DNA of 64,000 nt from Natrinema altunense. Lineage in GTDB: Archaea; Halobacteriota; Halobacteria; Halobacteriales; Natrialbaceae. Positions 27,447 through 36,197 of this stretch are shown here, piece after piece; the first letter of the stretch is position 1, and every line of letters starts with the position of its first letter. Where the stretch lies: the NCBI RefSeq assembly GCF_000731985.1, contig NZ_JNCS01000002.1:434001-498000 (forward strand). Direction: 5' to 3'. Under the pieces are notes generated by a model. That model searched no databases, was not told the DNA's origin, and saw nothing but the letters and a program-made list of their open reading frames with translations. A program made the position numbers and the translations under genes.

Positions 27447-27878
27447 ATGTCGGATACGGATGCGGATGGCGTGGGTGACCGCTCGCGGCTCCCGGACGCA
27501 TGGACCGTCTGGAGTCAGGGTGAGCAGGGGCGGCTCGTCCTCGCGTACCGACCGGACGTGTTCAACGCCGCGGACTTCCCCGCACCCTGTCTGCCGACGC
27601 TGTATCTCACCCACGGCAAGCGAACCCGCCGACCCGGCGTCAACCCCGCCGATACGGTCGATTCCGCGGACTGGTTCGTGACGCTCTACCTCGAGCCGGA
27701 CGTGTCGCTGAACGAGACGCTGCGATACCCGACCCGGGACGAAGCCCTCGAGCGAACGATCGCACTCGCCCGGCAGTTCGACGACGGCGAGATCGACTAT
27801 CGAGACCTGTACCAGGTCCCCCGGGAGACGTACTTCGAACGACTGGACGAACTCACCGGTGACGAAACCGACGGCTGA
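27447..27878 (+). CDS. DUF5820-like haloarchaeal protein
   Basis: The protein has 143 residues, is acidic and has no signal peptide or membrane segment. Landmarks are WTVWSQGEQGRLVLAYRPDVFNAADF, PTLYLTHGK and NPADTVDSADWFVTLYLEPDV. The sequence looks like the short haloarchaeal family labelled DUF5820, a label given from memory. The function is unknown. The next gene, UPF0179, begins 94 bp downstream on the same strand. Confidence 0.75.
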   Translation: MSDTDADGVGDRSRLPDAWTVWSQGEQGRLVLAYRPDVFNAADFPAPCLPTLYLTHGKRTRRPGVNPADTVDSADWFVTLYLEPDVSLNETLRYPTRDEALERTIALARQFDDGEIDYRDLYQVPRETYFERLDELTGDETDG

Positions 27879-27972
27879 ATCGGTTCACCTGCATTGCCTG
27901 CCGGTCCGCACCCGATTTCCCGGCGCTCGACGGGACGTGACGCTTAACCGCCAGTGGCGACTACCACGTCCC

Positions 27973-28419
27973 ATGTCGACCGTTACGCTCATCGGCTCCC
28001 GGCTGGCCGAACCGGGAACCGAGTTCGTCTACGAGGGGGAAGCCGACGCCTGTACCGGTTGTCCCTATCGCAGCCAGTGTCTCAACCTCCAGCCCGGTAC
28101 GAAGTACCGCGTCACGTCCGTCCGGGAGAACGCCCAGACCCTCGAGTGTGCCATGCACGACGGCGGGGTCCGCGCCGTCGAAGTCGAGCCAGCCGCGACG
28201 CGCGCGAACATCACGTCGAAGGGTGCCTTCGCCGGGAGCAAGACGAGCCTCCCCGGTCCCTGCCCGTACGTCGAGTGCCCCAGCCACGAGTACTGCGACC
28301 CCGACGGCGTCGAGTTCGACGAGGAGTACCGCATTCGGGAGATCGTCGGCGACCCCCCACACGAGGTCTGCCATCTCGACCGCTCGCTCGAACTCGTCGA
28401 ACTCGAGACCGACGACTGA
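27973..28419 (+). CDS. UPF0179 family Cys-rich protein
   Basis: The protein has 148 residues. Cysteines are arranged as ACTGCPYRSQC near residue 30, CPYVECPSHEYC in the centre and a single C in HEVCHL near the end, consistent with a bound Zn or Fe-S site. The start MSTVTLIGSRLAEPGTEFVYEG at 27973 matches the family, which is restricted to archaea. There are upstream in-frame codons to 27859, but they overlap the previous gene. No biochemical function is known. Confidence 0.88.
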   Translation: MSTVTLIGSRLAEPGTEFVYEGEADACTGCPYRSQCLNLQPGTKYRVTSVRENAQTLECAMHDGGVRAVEVEPAATRANITSKGAFAGSKTSLPGPCPYVECPSHEYCDPDGVEFDEEYRIREIVGDPPHEVCHLDRSLELVELETDD

Positions 28420-28540
28420 CCTCTCGGTTCGCGCCGTCGTTCCCTCTCCCCCGCCGTCGCGGGGTGCCGCCGGTTCGCCCCACTCGAGTGCCCGTTCCGT
28501 CCGCACAACGCTTAACACGATATTTATTATCGCAGCACGT

Positions 28541-29980
28541 ATGGAGGACGCAGACCGCGCGGCGGCGACCGGAAACGTCATCGAACGGCTGGGGAATCGA
28601 ATCGCGAACGTCATCGAACGATGGATGCCGAGCCCGTTCCTGTTCGCGATCATCCTGTCCTACGTCGTCTTCGCGGTCGGAATACTCGTCGAAGGGCAAG
28701 GCCCGACGGAGATGGTCCAACACTGGTACGACGGGTTCTGGGTCTTCCTCACCTTCGCGATGCAGATGGTGTTGATCATCATGACCGGGTTCGTGATCGC
28801 CTACCACCCGCGGGTCAACGACGCGCTCCAGCGACTGGCGACGATCCCGAACTCCAGCAAACAGGCCGTCGTCCTGGTCGGGGTCGTCTCGATGGTTCTG
28901 GCCTGGGTTCACTGGGGGCTGAGCCTCGTCGTCGGCGCGATCTTCGCGCGTGAGATGGGGAAAGCAGCCTATCGGGAGGGACTCACGGTCCACTACCCGT
29001 TGCTTTGTGTGGCGGGCTACATGGGCCTGGGACTGACCTGGCACTGGGGCCTCTCCGGCTCGGCACCCCTGCTGCTCGCGACGTCGGGCAACGAATTCAT
29101 CGAACTCGGCGTCATCGACGAGCCGGTCGGCACCGGCGCAACGATCTTCAGCAGCTACGCGCTCGCGCTCACCGCGCTATCGATTCTCTTCGCGGCGACC
29201 GTGCTCTCCCTGCTGACGCCCGCTGCGGAGCGCTCGCGGGAGATCACCGCGTACATTCCCGAGAGCGAACTGTTCGAGTCGACGGCCGACGGCGTCGACG
29301 ACGACGCAGCGGACGATCGGACGCCGGCGAACTCATCGGCCGGCGGCCGCGTCCCCGCCGAGCGGATCGACAACAGTCGGTTGCTGGGCGGTGGCATCGC
29401 GCTGACCGGCGTCGCGGTGATCGGCTGGGAGTTCGCGACCAACGGGCTGGCCGCACTGGATCTGAACGTTCTGAACTTCGGGTTCCTGTTCGCCGGCCTG
29501 GCGCTCTACACACGGCCGGCGCTCTACCGGGACCGGTTCGGCGACGCCGCGGACGCCGCCGCCGGAATCATCCTCCTGTTCCCGTTTTTCGCGGGCATTC
29601 AGGGCATGATGAGCGGCTCCGGGCTGGCGGAAACGATGGCCGAGGGACTATTGGCGGTCTCGACCACCGAGACGTTCCCGATAATCGCGTGGCTCACGGC
29701 CGCGGTCGTCAACCTCTTCGTCCCCTCCGGCGGCGGCGAGTGGATCGTTCTCGGACCGCCGGTTCTCGAGGCCGCACAGGAGGTCGGGGTGCCGGTCGGT
29801 CAGGCGACGATCGCCTACGCCGTCGGGGACGCACACACGAACCTCCTGAACCCGTTCTGGGCGCTGCCGCTGCTCGCGATCACGAACATCCGGGCGCGGG
29901 AGATGTTCGGCTACGCCGTCACGATGTTGCTCGCGCTGCTCCCGTTTCTGGCAGTCGCCTTGCTCCTGTTGCCGTACTGA
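28541..29980 (+). CDS. Short-chain fatty acid transporter, AtoE family
   Basis: The protein has 479 residues and about 12 hydrophobic segments. It begins with a short amphipathic region (VIERLGNRIANVIERWMPSPFLFAIILSYVVF) typical of the AtoE/TIGR00366 family. Other landmarks are HWGLSLVVGAIFAREMGKA, NLFVPSGGGEWIVLGPPVLEAA and DAHTNLLNPFWALPLL. A cytoplasmic acidic loop occurs around residues 245-280. It would move short-chain fatty acids or keto acids across the membrane. The AT-rich block at 28511-28530 before the ATG serves as promoter. The HxlR regulator gene ends 46 bp away on the opposite strand and could regulate it. Confidence 0.9.
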   Translation: MEDADRAAATGNVIERLGNRIANVIERWMPSPFLFAIILSYVVFAVGILVEGQGPTEMVQHWYDGFWVFLTFAMQMVLIIMTGFVIAYHPRVNDALQRLATIPNSSKQAVVLVGVVSMVLAWVHWGLSLVVGAIFAREMGKAAYREGLTVHYPLLCVAGYMGLGLTWHWGLSGSAPLLLATSGNEFIELGVIDEPVGTGATIFSSYALALTALSILFAATVLSLLTPAAERSREITAYIPESELFESTADGVDDDAADDRTPANSSAGGRVPAERIDNSRLLGGGIALTGVAVIGWEFATNGLAALDLNVLNFGFLFAGLALYTRPALYRDRFGDAADAAAGIILLFPFFAGIQGMMSGSGLAETMAEGLLAVSTTETFPIIAWLTAAVVNLFVPSGGGEWIVLGPPVLEAAQEVGVPVGQATIAYAVGDAHTNLLNPFWALPLLAITNIRAREMFGYAVTMLLALLPFLAVALLLLPY

Positions 29981-30025
29981 TCGGCGCGGGCGACCGACCC
30001 CGCGGTTCGAAAACGAGTCGACGCG

Positions 30026-30379
30026 TTACTGGGGCTCGAGTTCGCCGTCCTCGAGCCAGGAACCGGCCCAGCACTCGATCTCGCTGAAGACCGGCTCGAG
30101 GGACTCGCCCTTGTCGGTGAGGCTGTAGTAAGTTGCGACGGGGGCATCCTCCTCGATGCGGCGTTCGACGAACCCCATCTCACCGAGGTCGTCGAGCACG
30201 CGCGAGAGGGTACGGGCGTTCGCGTCGGTCGATCGCTTGAGTTCGTTAAACCGCTGTTCGCCGTCCAGCAGTTCGTGGAGTACCGCCAGTCGCCACTGGG
30301 AGCCGATCTGCTCGAGGGAGGCGATGACGGGACAGGCGTCGTCGTGTTGCTCGCGGGATCTCGCTTGCGGAGAGGACAT
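30026..30379 (-). CDS. HxlR-family winged-helix transcription regulator
   Basis: The protein has 117 residues. The family signature is complete: CPVIASLEQIGSQWRLAVLHELLDGEQRFNELKRST, then ARTLSRVLDDLGEMGFVERR (recognition helix and wing) and YYSLTDKGESLEPV. The single Cys in DDACPV is the position used for redox sensing in some HxlR proteins. It binds DNA as a dimer; target unknown. The ATG at 30379 was chosen over 30424 because the extra N-terminus is outside the fold. Confidence 0.9.
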   Translation of the reverse strand: MSSPQARSREQHDDACPVIASLEQIGSQWRLAVLHELLDGEQRFNELKRSTDANARTLSRVLDDLGEMGFVERRIEEDAPVATYYSLTDKGESLEPVFSEIECWAGSWLEDGELEPQ

Positions 30380-30771
30380 CGATCTGTGTGCCCCTACGTT
30401 GTGAACCAGTATAGTAGTTCTCATCCGAACCGGATAACATCGTGTTATCGGGAGTCGGCAGCACTCGAGTCGGCACCGGTCGTGGACCGGGCACTATAGC
30501 GAGGCCAATATAAAAACAGGTTCGGGAACGGCACCCGGGACCGGACATCTCGAGATCGACGCCGATCACGGCGGGGGACCGTCTCGGCCGTTCTCGAGCA
30601 CGCCGACTCGAAGTCGAGCGACCAATCGGGAGATAGACGGACGGGCGTCGAACGCCGACGTCCGGCCGCCGGTCGGCAGCGACAGCGCCGCAGTGAAAGA
30701 AGAGTCGCTTCGGCTGGAACACTGCTGTCCGCGGTTTCCGACGGCGATACTCGTGACTCCCGTCGAATCGG
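30380..30771. other. Intergenic stretch, promoter of the HxlR gene
   Basis: These 390 bp hold no supported gene. The part from 30395 to 30440 is AT-rich and contains the probable promoter of the minus-strand HxlR gene. A second AT patch (gccaatataaaaacaggttc) near 30508 is a TATA-like sequence without a matching start. No repeat or RNA was seen. Confidence 0.5.
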
Positions 30772-31221
30772 TCAGTCGGCCCGACCCAGATCGTCCGCGA
30801 GCGCCTCCCGTCGAAGCCGTTCACCCTCCTCGGTGTCGACGGTCAGCTCGGGCACCGTCGTCGGCGTGTTGTCCTCGTCGATCGCGACGTAGACGAAGTA
30901 CGATTCGGTGGTCCGCTCGCGCTCGTGGGTCTGGAGGTTCTCCCGCTCGGCGATCAGACGGACTTTCACGCTCGAGGTGCCCGCGTCGTACACGTAGGCG
31001 GTGATGTACGCCGTGTCGCCGACGGGGATCGGCCGCTCGAAGTTCATCTGATTGACCCGCGCGGTGACACACATCTCGCCGGCAAACCGCATCGCGCTCA
31101 TCGCGCCCACTTCGTCCATCCACTTCATCACGTTACCGCCATGGGCCACGTCGAGCATGTTGGCGTGGTTCGGTTGGACCATCTCACGGTTCTCGATAAC
31201 CGTCTCCCGTAGGGCAGTCAT
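30772..31221 (-). CDS. Acyl-CoA thioesterase, hotdog fold
   Basis: The protein has 149 residues. The hotdog signature is NHANMLDVAHGGNVMKWMDEVGAMSAMRFAG, with the catalytic Asp/Asn region, followed by VRLIAERENLQTHERERTTESYFVYVAID, as in the YciA/BACH acyl-CoA thioesterases. It would hydrolyse acyl-CoA esters in the cytoplasm, a sensible companion to the window's fatty-acyl genes, although none is adjacent. The C-terminal tail (LTVDTEEGERLRREAL) is typical of the archaeal members. Confidence 0.92.
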   Translation of the reverse strand: MTALRETVIENREMVQPNHANMLDVAHGGNVMKWMDEVGAMSAMRFAGEMCVTARVNQMNFERPIPVGDTAYITAYVYDAGTSSVKVRLIAERENLQTHERERTTESYFVYVAIDEDNTPTTVPELTVDTEEGERLRREALADDLGRAD

Positions 31222-31374
31222 TGACCGGTATTACCCGACGGCACCAATCAGTCTTGCTTTCACCGGTCGGCATCGGCTGACGGTCCCGCTGGCTCGACAG
31301 CGAGACTGTATAGATGTTTTACATTCCTCCGCGGTCCGATACTGGTAAAAGTCGCCGCCGAGTTGGGGGGTATA

Positions 31375-33147
31375 ATGAGCGATGCAGGCGAGGCCGACGT
31401 GCCGGAGCCGCCAGCACCACCCGACGGCGACGGCGGCTCCGTCGAGGTCCTCGGCACGGCACACGTCTCGCAAGCGAGTGTCGACGAGGTCCGCGAGGCG
31501 GTCGCCCGAGAGGACCCCGACGTCGTCGCCGTCGAACTCGACGAAGGACGCTACCGCCAGATGCAGGGCGGGACGCCCGACGACATCGAAGCGGGAGATC
31601 TCCTCTCCGGCAACACCGTCTTCCAGTTTCTGGCCTACTGGATGCTCTCGTACGTCCAGTCGCGGCTCGGCGATCAGTTCGACATCGAGCCCGGTGCCGA
31701 CATGCGGGCCGCCATCGAGGCCGCCGAAACGAACGGCAGCGGCGTCGCCCTGGTCGATCGGGACATTCAGGTAACGATCCAGCGGTTCTGGAGTCGGCTC
31801 TCGGTCATGGAGAAACTGAAGATGGTCGGCGGGCTCGCGCTCGGAATCACCGACCCCCGTACGCTCGGGCTCACCGCGGGTGCCGTCACCGGCGCGTTGC
31901 TCGGCTTTCTCGTCGCCGCCTTTCTCGCCCCGCTGCTCGGCGTTGGCGACCTCCTGTTAGTCGGGCTCACCGATCCCACGACGCTCCAGTACATCGGGGG
32001 CGGCGCACTCGGTGCGCTCGGCGGCGCGTTCCTCGGTCTCCTCTTTTTGCCCTCCCTCGAGTCCGCCGGCCGATACACCGGCGGCTACCTCTCCGGGTTT
32101 TCGACGCGGATCCTCGCGGGGATCGCACTCGGTATCGGTGGCTGTCTCACGCTGATCGCAACCGGAACGTTCGTCGGGCCGTTCTCGGCCGCGACCGTCG
32201 AAAGCGCCGGCGTCGCCGCGGTTCGGGGGACAGCCGGAACGCTGGCCGGCCTCGGTGTCGGCGTTACGCTCGGTGCCGTTCTCGGACTCGCGCTCGACGG
32301 GCTCGGTGGCGACGTCGAGGAGATCGAGGAAGTCGACATCGAGGAGATGACCGACGGCAACGTCGTCGACGCGATGATGGAGGAGTTCCGCCAGTTCAGC
32401 CCGGGCGGCGCGAACGCCCTGATCGACGAGCGGGACGCGTACATCGCGCACAACCTCCACGAGCTCCGCGAACAGGGGTACGACGTTCTCGCCGTCGTCG
32501 GTGCCGGTCATAAAGCCGGGATCGAACGACACCTGCTGCATCCCGACGAGATCCCGACGCTCGAGTCGCTCTCTGGAACCGCCTCGAGTCGCCGGTTCTC
32601 GCCGCTGAAGATCGTCGGCTACCTCGTCATGGTCGGCTTCCTCGGGTTCTTCTTCCTGCTGATCATGGCCGGGGTCAGGAACGCCTTCCTGCTGAAACTG
32701 TTCGCCGCCTGGTTCCTGTTCAACGGGCTCTTCGCGTTCACCCTGGCGCGACTGGCCGGCGCGCGCTGGACCAGCGCGGGCGTCGGCGGCGCGGTCGCCT
32801 GGCTGACGAGCATCAACCCGCTGCTCGCGCCGGGCTGGTTCGCCGGCTACGTCGAGCTCAGACATCGCCCGGTCAACGTTCGTGACATCCAGACGCTCAA
32901 CGAGATCGTCGGCGACACCGAGCGACCGGTCGGCGAGGCCATCGAGGACATGTTTAACGTCCCGCTATTCCGACTGATAATGATCGTCGCGCTCACGAAC
33001 ATCGGGAGCATGATTGCGACGGGGCTGTTCCCGTTCGTGGTACTGCCGTGGCTGGCTGGTCCCGAGTTCGGCGGCGTCGACGCCCTGATGGGCGAACTCT
33101 TCGAGGGCGCTAGGAATAGCCTCGAGCTACTCTGGGGGCTGCTCTGA
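31375..33147 (+). CDS. TraB/PrgY-like membrane protein
   Basis: The protein has 590 residues. The N-terminal half carries the TraB features: VEVLGTAHVSQASVDEVREAV, VVAVELDEGRYRQMQGG and, after an insertion, AYIAHNLHELREQGYDVLAVVGAGHKAGIERHL. The inserted middle (about 155-310) has several Gly/Leu-rich membrane helices, and a further hydrophobic block with four or more helices ends the protein. The GxxH and Glu motifs suggest a metal-dependent hydrolase or heme/pheromone-binding core. The ATG at 31375 follows the TATA-like gggggtataatg closely; the one at 31363 is an alternative. The stop overlaps the start of the M50 protease by 1 nt. Confidence 0.85.
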   Translation: MSDAGEADVPEPPAPPDGDGGSVEVLGTAHVSQASVDEVREAVAREDPDVVAVELDEGRYRQMQGGTPDDIEAGDLLSGNTVFQFLAYWMLSYVQSRLGDQFDIEPGADMRAAIEAAETNGSGVALVDRDIQVTIQRFWSRLSVMEKLKMVGGLALGITDPRTLGLTAGAVTGALLGFLVAAFLAPLLGVGDLLLVGLTDPTTLQYIGGGALGALGGAFLGLLFLPSLESAGRYTGGYLSGFSTRILAGIALGIGGCLTLIATGTFVGPFSAATVESAGVAAVRGTAGTLAGLGVGVTLGAVLGLALDGLGGDVEEIEEVDIEEMTDGNVVDAMMEEFRQFSPGGANALIDERDAYIAHNLHELREQGYDVLAVVGAGHKAGIERHLLHPDEIPTLESLSGTASSRRFSPLKIVGYLVMVGFLGFFFLLIMAGVRNAFLLKLFAAWFLFNGLFAFTLARLAGARWTSAGVGGAVAWLTSINPLLAPGWFAGYVELRHRPVNVRDIQTLNEIVGDTERPVGEAIEDMFNVPLFRLIMIVALTNIGSMIATGLFPFVVLPWLAGPEFGGVDALMGELFEGARNSLELLWGLL

Positions 33148-33785
33148 TGGGATACCGCACTACACAGCAACACGAACCCGAGCCGGAACTGCGATTCAGC
33201 GACACGGAGATCCGCGATCTCGCGATCGCGTGGGCCACGCTCAGCGTCGCGTTCGCGCTGTTGTTCGCGCCCGTCCACCGCGGCAAAAGCGTCGGCACGT
33301 TCGTCACGATGGTCGGATTGAGCCTCGTGACCGTCGGCGTCGCGTTCCTGCTCCACGAGATCGCACACAAGGTCGTCGCGATCGAACACGGCCAGATCGC
33401 CGAGTTCCGGGCCGACTACCAGATGCTGTTCCTGGCGCTCATGGGGGCGCTCGTCGGTTTCCTCTTTGCCGCACCCGGAGCCGTCTACCACCGCGGGCAG
33501 GTGACCCAACGCGAGAACGGCCTGATCGCGCTCGCGGGTCCGGTGACGAACCTCCTGTTAGCGCTGCTGTTCCTCCCGCTGGTGATCGTCCCCGAGCCGT
33601 TCGGGACGATCGGCCAGATGGGGATCTGGATCAACCTCTTCCTCGCGGCGTTCAACATGATCCCCTTCGGCCCGCTGGACGGCAAGTCCGTCCTCGAGTG
33701 GCACAAGGGCGTTTTCGCGATCGTCTTCGTCCCGACGGTGTTGCTCGCGGCGTACGTGGTCGTGTTCGTCGGCCCGTTCGGGTAA
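33147..33785 (+). CDS. Site-2 (M50) membrane metalloprotease
   Basis: The protein has 212 residues. The zinc motif is LLHEIAHKVVAIEHG (HExxH) in the second helix. The third-ligand motif appears as FNMIPFGPLDGKSVLEW, a variant of NPxPxxDG. About six hydrophobic helices are visible. Such proteases cleave substrates within the membrane. It starts inside the stop codon of the upstream gene (TGATG), so it is translated with the TraB-like protein, and the two may act together on membrane-protein quality control (inference). Confidence 0.9.
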   Translation: MGYRTTQQHEPEPELRFSDTEIRDLAIAWATLSVAFALLFAPVHRGKSVGTFVTMVGLSLVTVGVAFLLHEIAHKVVAIEHGQIAEFRADYQMLFLALMGALVGFLFAAPGAVYHRGQVTQRENGLIALAGPVTNLLLALLFLPLVIVPEPFGTIGQMGIWINLFLAAFNMIPFGPLDGKSVLEWHKGVFAIVFVPTVLLAAYVVVFVGPFG

Positions 33786-33872
33786 CGCCGGCCGCTGCGG
33801 TCGCTCGTGCTGTCCCACGGGCGTCTCGACCGGACCGGTGACCTTTTGCTCGCGCCGGGAGGTGCTTCGAGT

Positions 33873-34868
33873 ATGACCGACACGGAGGACGAGAGAGGCG
33901 ACGCGGAGGGACTTACCTACGCCGAGACCGGCGTCGACATCGAGGCGAGCGAGGACGCGACTGCGGCCCTGCTCGAGGCCTTCGGCAGCGATCTGCGGAC
34001 CGAGTACGCGGGGCTGCTCGACATCGGCGATCGGTACCTCGCGTTGGCGACCGACGGCGTCGGGACGAAGCTGCTGGTCGCCGAGGCGACCGGGGACTTC
34101 TCGACGATCGGGATCGACTGCATCGCGATGAACGTCAACGACCTCGTCGCGGCGGGCGTCGAACCCGTCGCCTTCGTCGATTACCTCGCGATCGACGAAC
34201 CCGACGAGGAACTGACCAACGGGATCGGGGAGGGGCTCGCGGTAGGGCTCGAGCAGGCTGATCTCACCATGCTCGGCGGCGAGACGGCGGTCATGCCCGA
34301 GGTCGTGAAGGGATTCGACCTCGCGGGTACCTGTGTCGGGCTCGCCGCGAAAGACGATATTTTCGACGGCGAGGCGCGGGTCGGCGACGCGCTCGTCGGG
34401 TTCCCGTCGAACGGGATCCACTCGAACGGGTTGACCCTCGCTCGCGAGGCGGTAACTCGGAACCACGACTATACGGACGAGTTCCCGCTGGACCCGGAGA
34501 AAACGATCGGTGAGGAACTGCTGCGACCGACCCGGATCTACACGGACCTGCTCGAGTCGCTGCGCGACCACGAGGTCCACGCGGCGGCTCACGTCACGGG
34601 CGGCGGGTGGACGAACCTGCTGCGGATGGGCGACCACGAGTACGATATCGAGGCTCCACTCCCGGCCCAGCCGATCTTCGAGTTCGTCCAGGCCGAGGGG
34701 AGCGTGACCGACGCGGAGATGCACCGGACGTTCAACATGGGGACCGGGTTCGTCGTCGCGCTGCCCGAGGACCGCGCCGAAGAGTTGGCCGCGGCGACCG
34801 ATGGCCAGGTCATCGGACGCGTCACGGAGGGCGAGACGGTCGAGATCCGCGGGCTCTCGCTGTCCTGA
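33873..34868 (+). CDS. purM: Phosphoribosylformylglycinamidine cyclo-ligase
   Basis: The protein has 331 residues and shows all PurM/AIR synthetase landmarks: LTYAETGVDIEASEDA at the N-terminus, LATDGVGTKLLVAE, IDCIAMNVNDLVAAGVEPVAFVDYL, LLGGETAVMPEV-like (MLGGETAVMPEVVKG), FPSNGIHSNGLTLAREA, VTGGGWTNLLRM and HRTFNMGTGFVVAL. It converts FGAM to AIR with ATP in purine synthesis. It stands alone with no other pur genes near. The ATG at 33873 was selected since upstream codons lie in a non-conserved stretch. Confidence 0.96.
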   Translation: MTDTEDERGDAEGLTYAETGVDIEASEDATAALLEAFGSDLRTEYAGLLDIGDRYLALATDGVGTKLLVAEATGDFSTIGIDCIAMNVNDLVAAGVEPVAFVDYLAIDEPDEELTNGIGEGLAVGLEQADLTMLGGETAVMPEVVKGFDLAGTCVGLAAKDDIFDGEARVGDALVGFPSNGIHSNGLTLAREAVTRNHDYTDEFPLDPEKTIGEELLRPTRIYTDLLESLRDHEVHAAAHVTGGGWTNLLRMGDHEYDIEAPLPAQPIFEFVQAEGSVTDAEMHRTFNMGTGFVVALPEDRAEELAAATDGQVIGRVTEGETVEIRGLSLS

Positions 34869-34961
34869 ACTCGAACCGACGCCTCCGGCGCTTTCTCGAG
34901 GCGGAGCCGACCGCCCGGCGACTGCTCGCTGTCGGTCGACTGCCCGCACTGCCGGTTCCGG

Positions 34962-35495
34962 TCACCGATCCGGATTGCGCTCCCCGGGTAGCGTCGGCGC
35001 TTCGGAGTTGCCGGTCGCCGCTCCAAGGACGTCGTACTCCTCGTCGCTGTAGGCGATCAACTGGACAGTCGAGAGCGTCTCGGGTTCGTACCGCTCGAGT
35101 TCCGCACCGATGATCTCGGCCCCCACCGCGAGGTCGAAGCCGGCGATCCCACAGCCCAGCGCCGGGAGGACGAGCGATTCGCAACCGAGTTCGTCCGCCC
35201 GCTCGAGCGCGTGTCGCGTCGCGTCCCGAATGCTGTCCGCCGTCGCCTCGCCGGCATGCGGCATCGCTGCGGCGTGGATGACGTGGTCGGCCTCGAGGTC
35301 GTAGGCGTCGGTGACCGCGACCGCGCCGAGGTCGATCGGCCCCGTTGCCATCGCCTCCTCGGCGATCTCCTCGCCAGCACCGCGACGGAGCGCGCCGGCG
35401 ACGCCGGACCCCATTCGAAGGCTGGTATTGGCCGCGTTGACGAGCGCGTCGGCGGACTGTGCGGCGATATCGCCTTGCACGACGTTGTACTCCAT
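34962..35495 (-). CDS. Macrodomain protein
   Basis: The protein has 177 residues, nearly all macro domain. MEYNVVQGDIAAQSADALVNAANTSLRMGSGVAGALRRGAG contains the NAAN loop and the glycine-rich ADP-ribose phosphate loop. ADHVIHAAAMPH, CESLVLPALGCGIAGFD and a C-terminal strand follow. Macrodomains bind or hydrolyse ADP-ribose and O-acetyl-ADP-ribose, and some reverse ADP-ribosylation. The gene ends facing purM. The short tail PTLPGERNPDR is not conserved. Confidence 0.93.
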   Translation of the reverse strand: MEYNVVQGDIAAQSADALVNAANTSLRMGSGVAGALRRGAGEEIAEEAMATGPIDLGAVAVTDAYDLEADHVIHAAAMPHAGEATADSIRDATRHALERADELGCESLVLPALGCGIAGFDLAVGAEIIGAELERYEPETLSTVQLIAYSDEEYDVLGAATGNSEAPTLPGERNPDR

Positions 35496-35553
35496 ATGCG
35501 CCGCTTCCTGATCGAAGCCAATGAAGCTGACCCCGGTGGATAGCGCCGTCGGC

Positions 35554-35877
35554 TCAGTCCGTTCTGACCCAGTCGTCCGGAACCGGTCGGGTCTCGATAT
35601 CGGCGTTCGCGATCCCGTAGAACTTCTCGCGGCCGACCGGCGTGCGAAGCCGGAGGACGCAGGTGTAGTCGGTTACCTCGAAGGCAGTCACCGAGCGGGC
35701 GGACCGCTGATGGGCGAATCGGAAGAGCTGATTCGCGTCCGCGTCGGCGGTCACGCGGTTACCGAGCGACCAGCTGAGGGATTCAACGTGTCCCCGCTCG
35801 ACGCCAAACAGGGACGCGATCAGGGTCCGACCGTGTCGGCCTAGTGCCCCCTGTGACCGGTTCTCGTGTGAACTCAT
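35554..35877 (-). CDS. Hypothetical protein
   Basis: This is a 107-residue protein with mixed charge, no signal peptide and no Cys clusters beyond a single Cys in DYTCVLRLRTPVGREK. The central part (SVTAFEVTDYTCVLRL) looks like beta strands. It does not match any family I recognise. Codon use and amino-acid composition are acceptable for the genome, so I accept it with modest confidence. It lies 58 bp upstream of the macrodomain gene on the same strand. Confidence 0.55.
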   Translation of the reverse strand: MSSHENRSQGALGRHGRTLIASLFGVERGHVESLSWSLGNRVTADADANQLFRFAHQRSARSVTAFEVTDYTCVLRLRTPVGREKFYGIANADIETRPVPDDWVRTD

Positions 35878-36039
35878 ACTGGAACGATATCACTGAGTCC
35901 CGAAAAAAGATGCTATATTCGCATGGGCCGCTCTCGCACGCCGGGACGGCGAGAGGTGGCAAATCGGACGGCTCAGCGATCGAATCCGTGACCGATCGCG
36001 GCCATGGGAAATCGAGGGACGCCAACGGCATTTGTCCGG

Positions 36040-36126
36040 CTATAGTAGCAACTGAAACGATTGACACACTGATCGTAACGCTGTCGTGCGATCAGGTATG
36101 CAATGACTTTCAGTTGCTACTATAGT
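36040..36126. repeat. 87-bp palindromic repeat with perfect 18-bp arms
   Basis: The arms ctatagtagcaactgaaa (36040-36057) and tttcagttgctactatag (36109-36126) are exact inverted copies. The 51-bp centre is itself an imperfect palindrome with cgatcag-type inner arms around gtcgtgcg. A diverged copy lies at 16295-16356. No target-site duplication or coding capacity is visible. A MITE/REP-like element is likely. Confidence 0.8.
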
Positions 36127-36174
36127 GGTATCTCCGCCTCGTGGAGTCTTAGGTCGACCAAAACCTTTTTAGAA

Positions 36175-36188
36175 TTAGGCTCGCCTAA
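36175..36188. promoter_or_regulatory. DtxR/IdeR-type iron box before the 55-aa gene
   Basis: The palindrome ttaggctcgcctaa has 12 of 14 symmetric positions. It lies between a TATA-like tttttaga (36166-36173) and the ATG at 36198, a position where a bound repressor would block transcription. It shares ttaggc and gcctaa with the box at 60169. Confidence 0.65.
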
Positions 36189-36197
36189 CTTCACCTG

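Larger units (their letters stand above)
35878..36197. other. Intergenic region with palindrome and iron box
   Basis: These 320 bp are AT-richer than their surroundings. They hold an 87-bp palindromic repeat (36040-36126), a TATA-like tttttaga (36166-36173) and a DtxR-like box, each listed separately. Otherwise nothing is supported. Confidence 0.7.
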
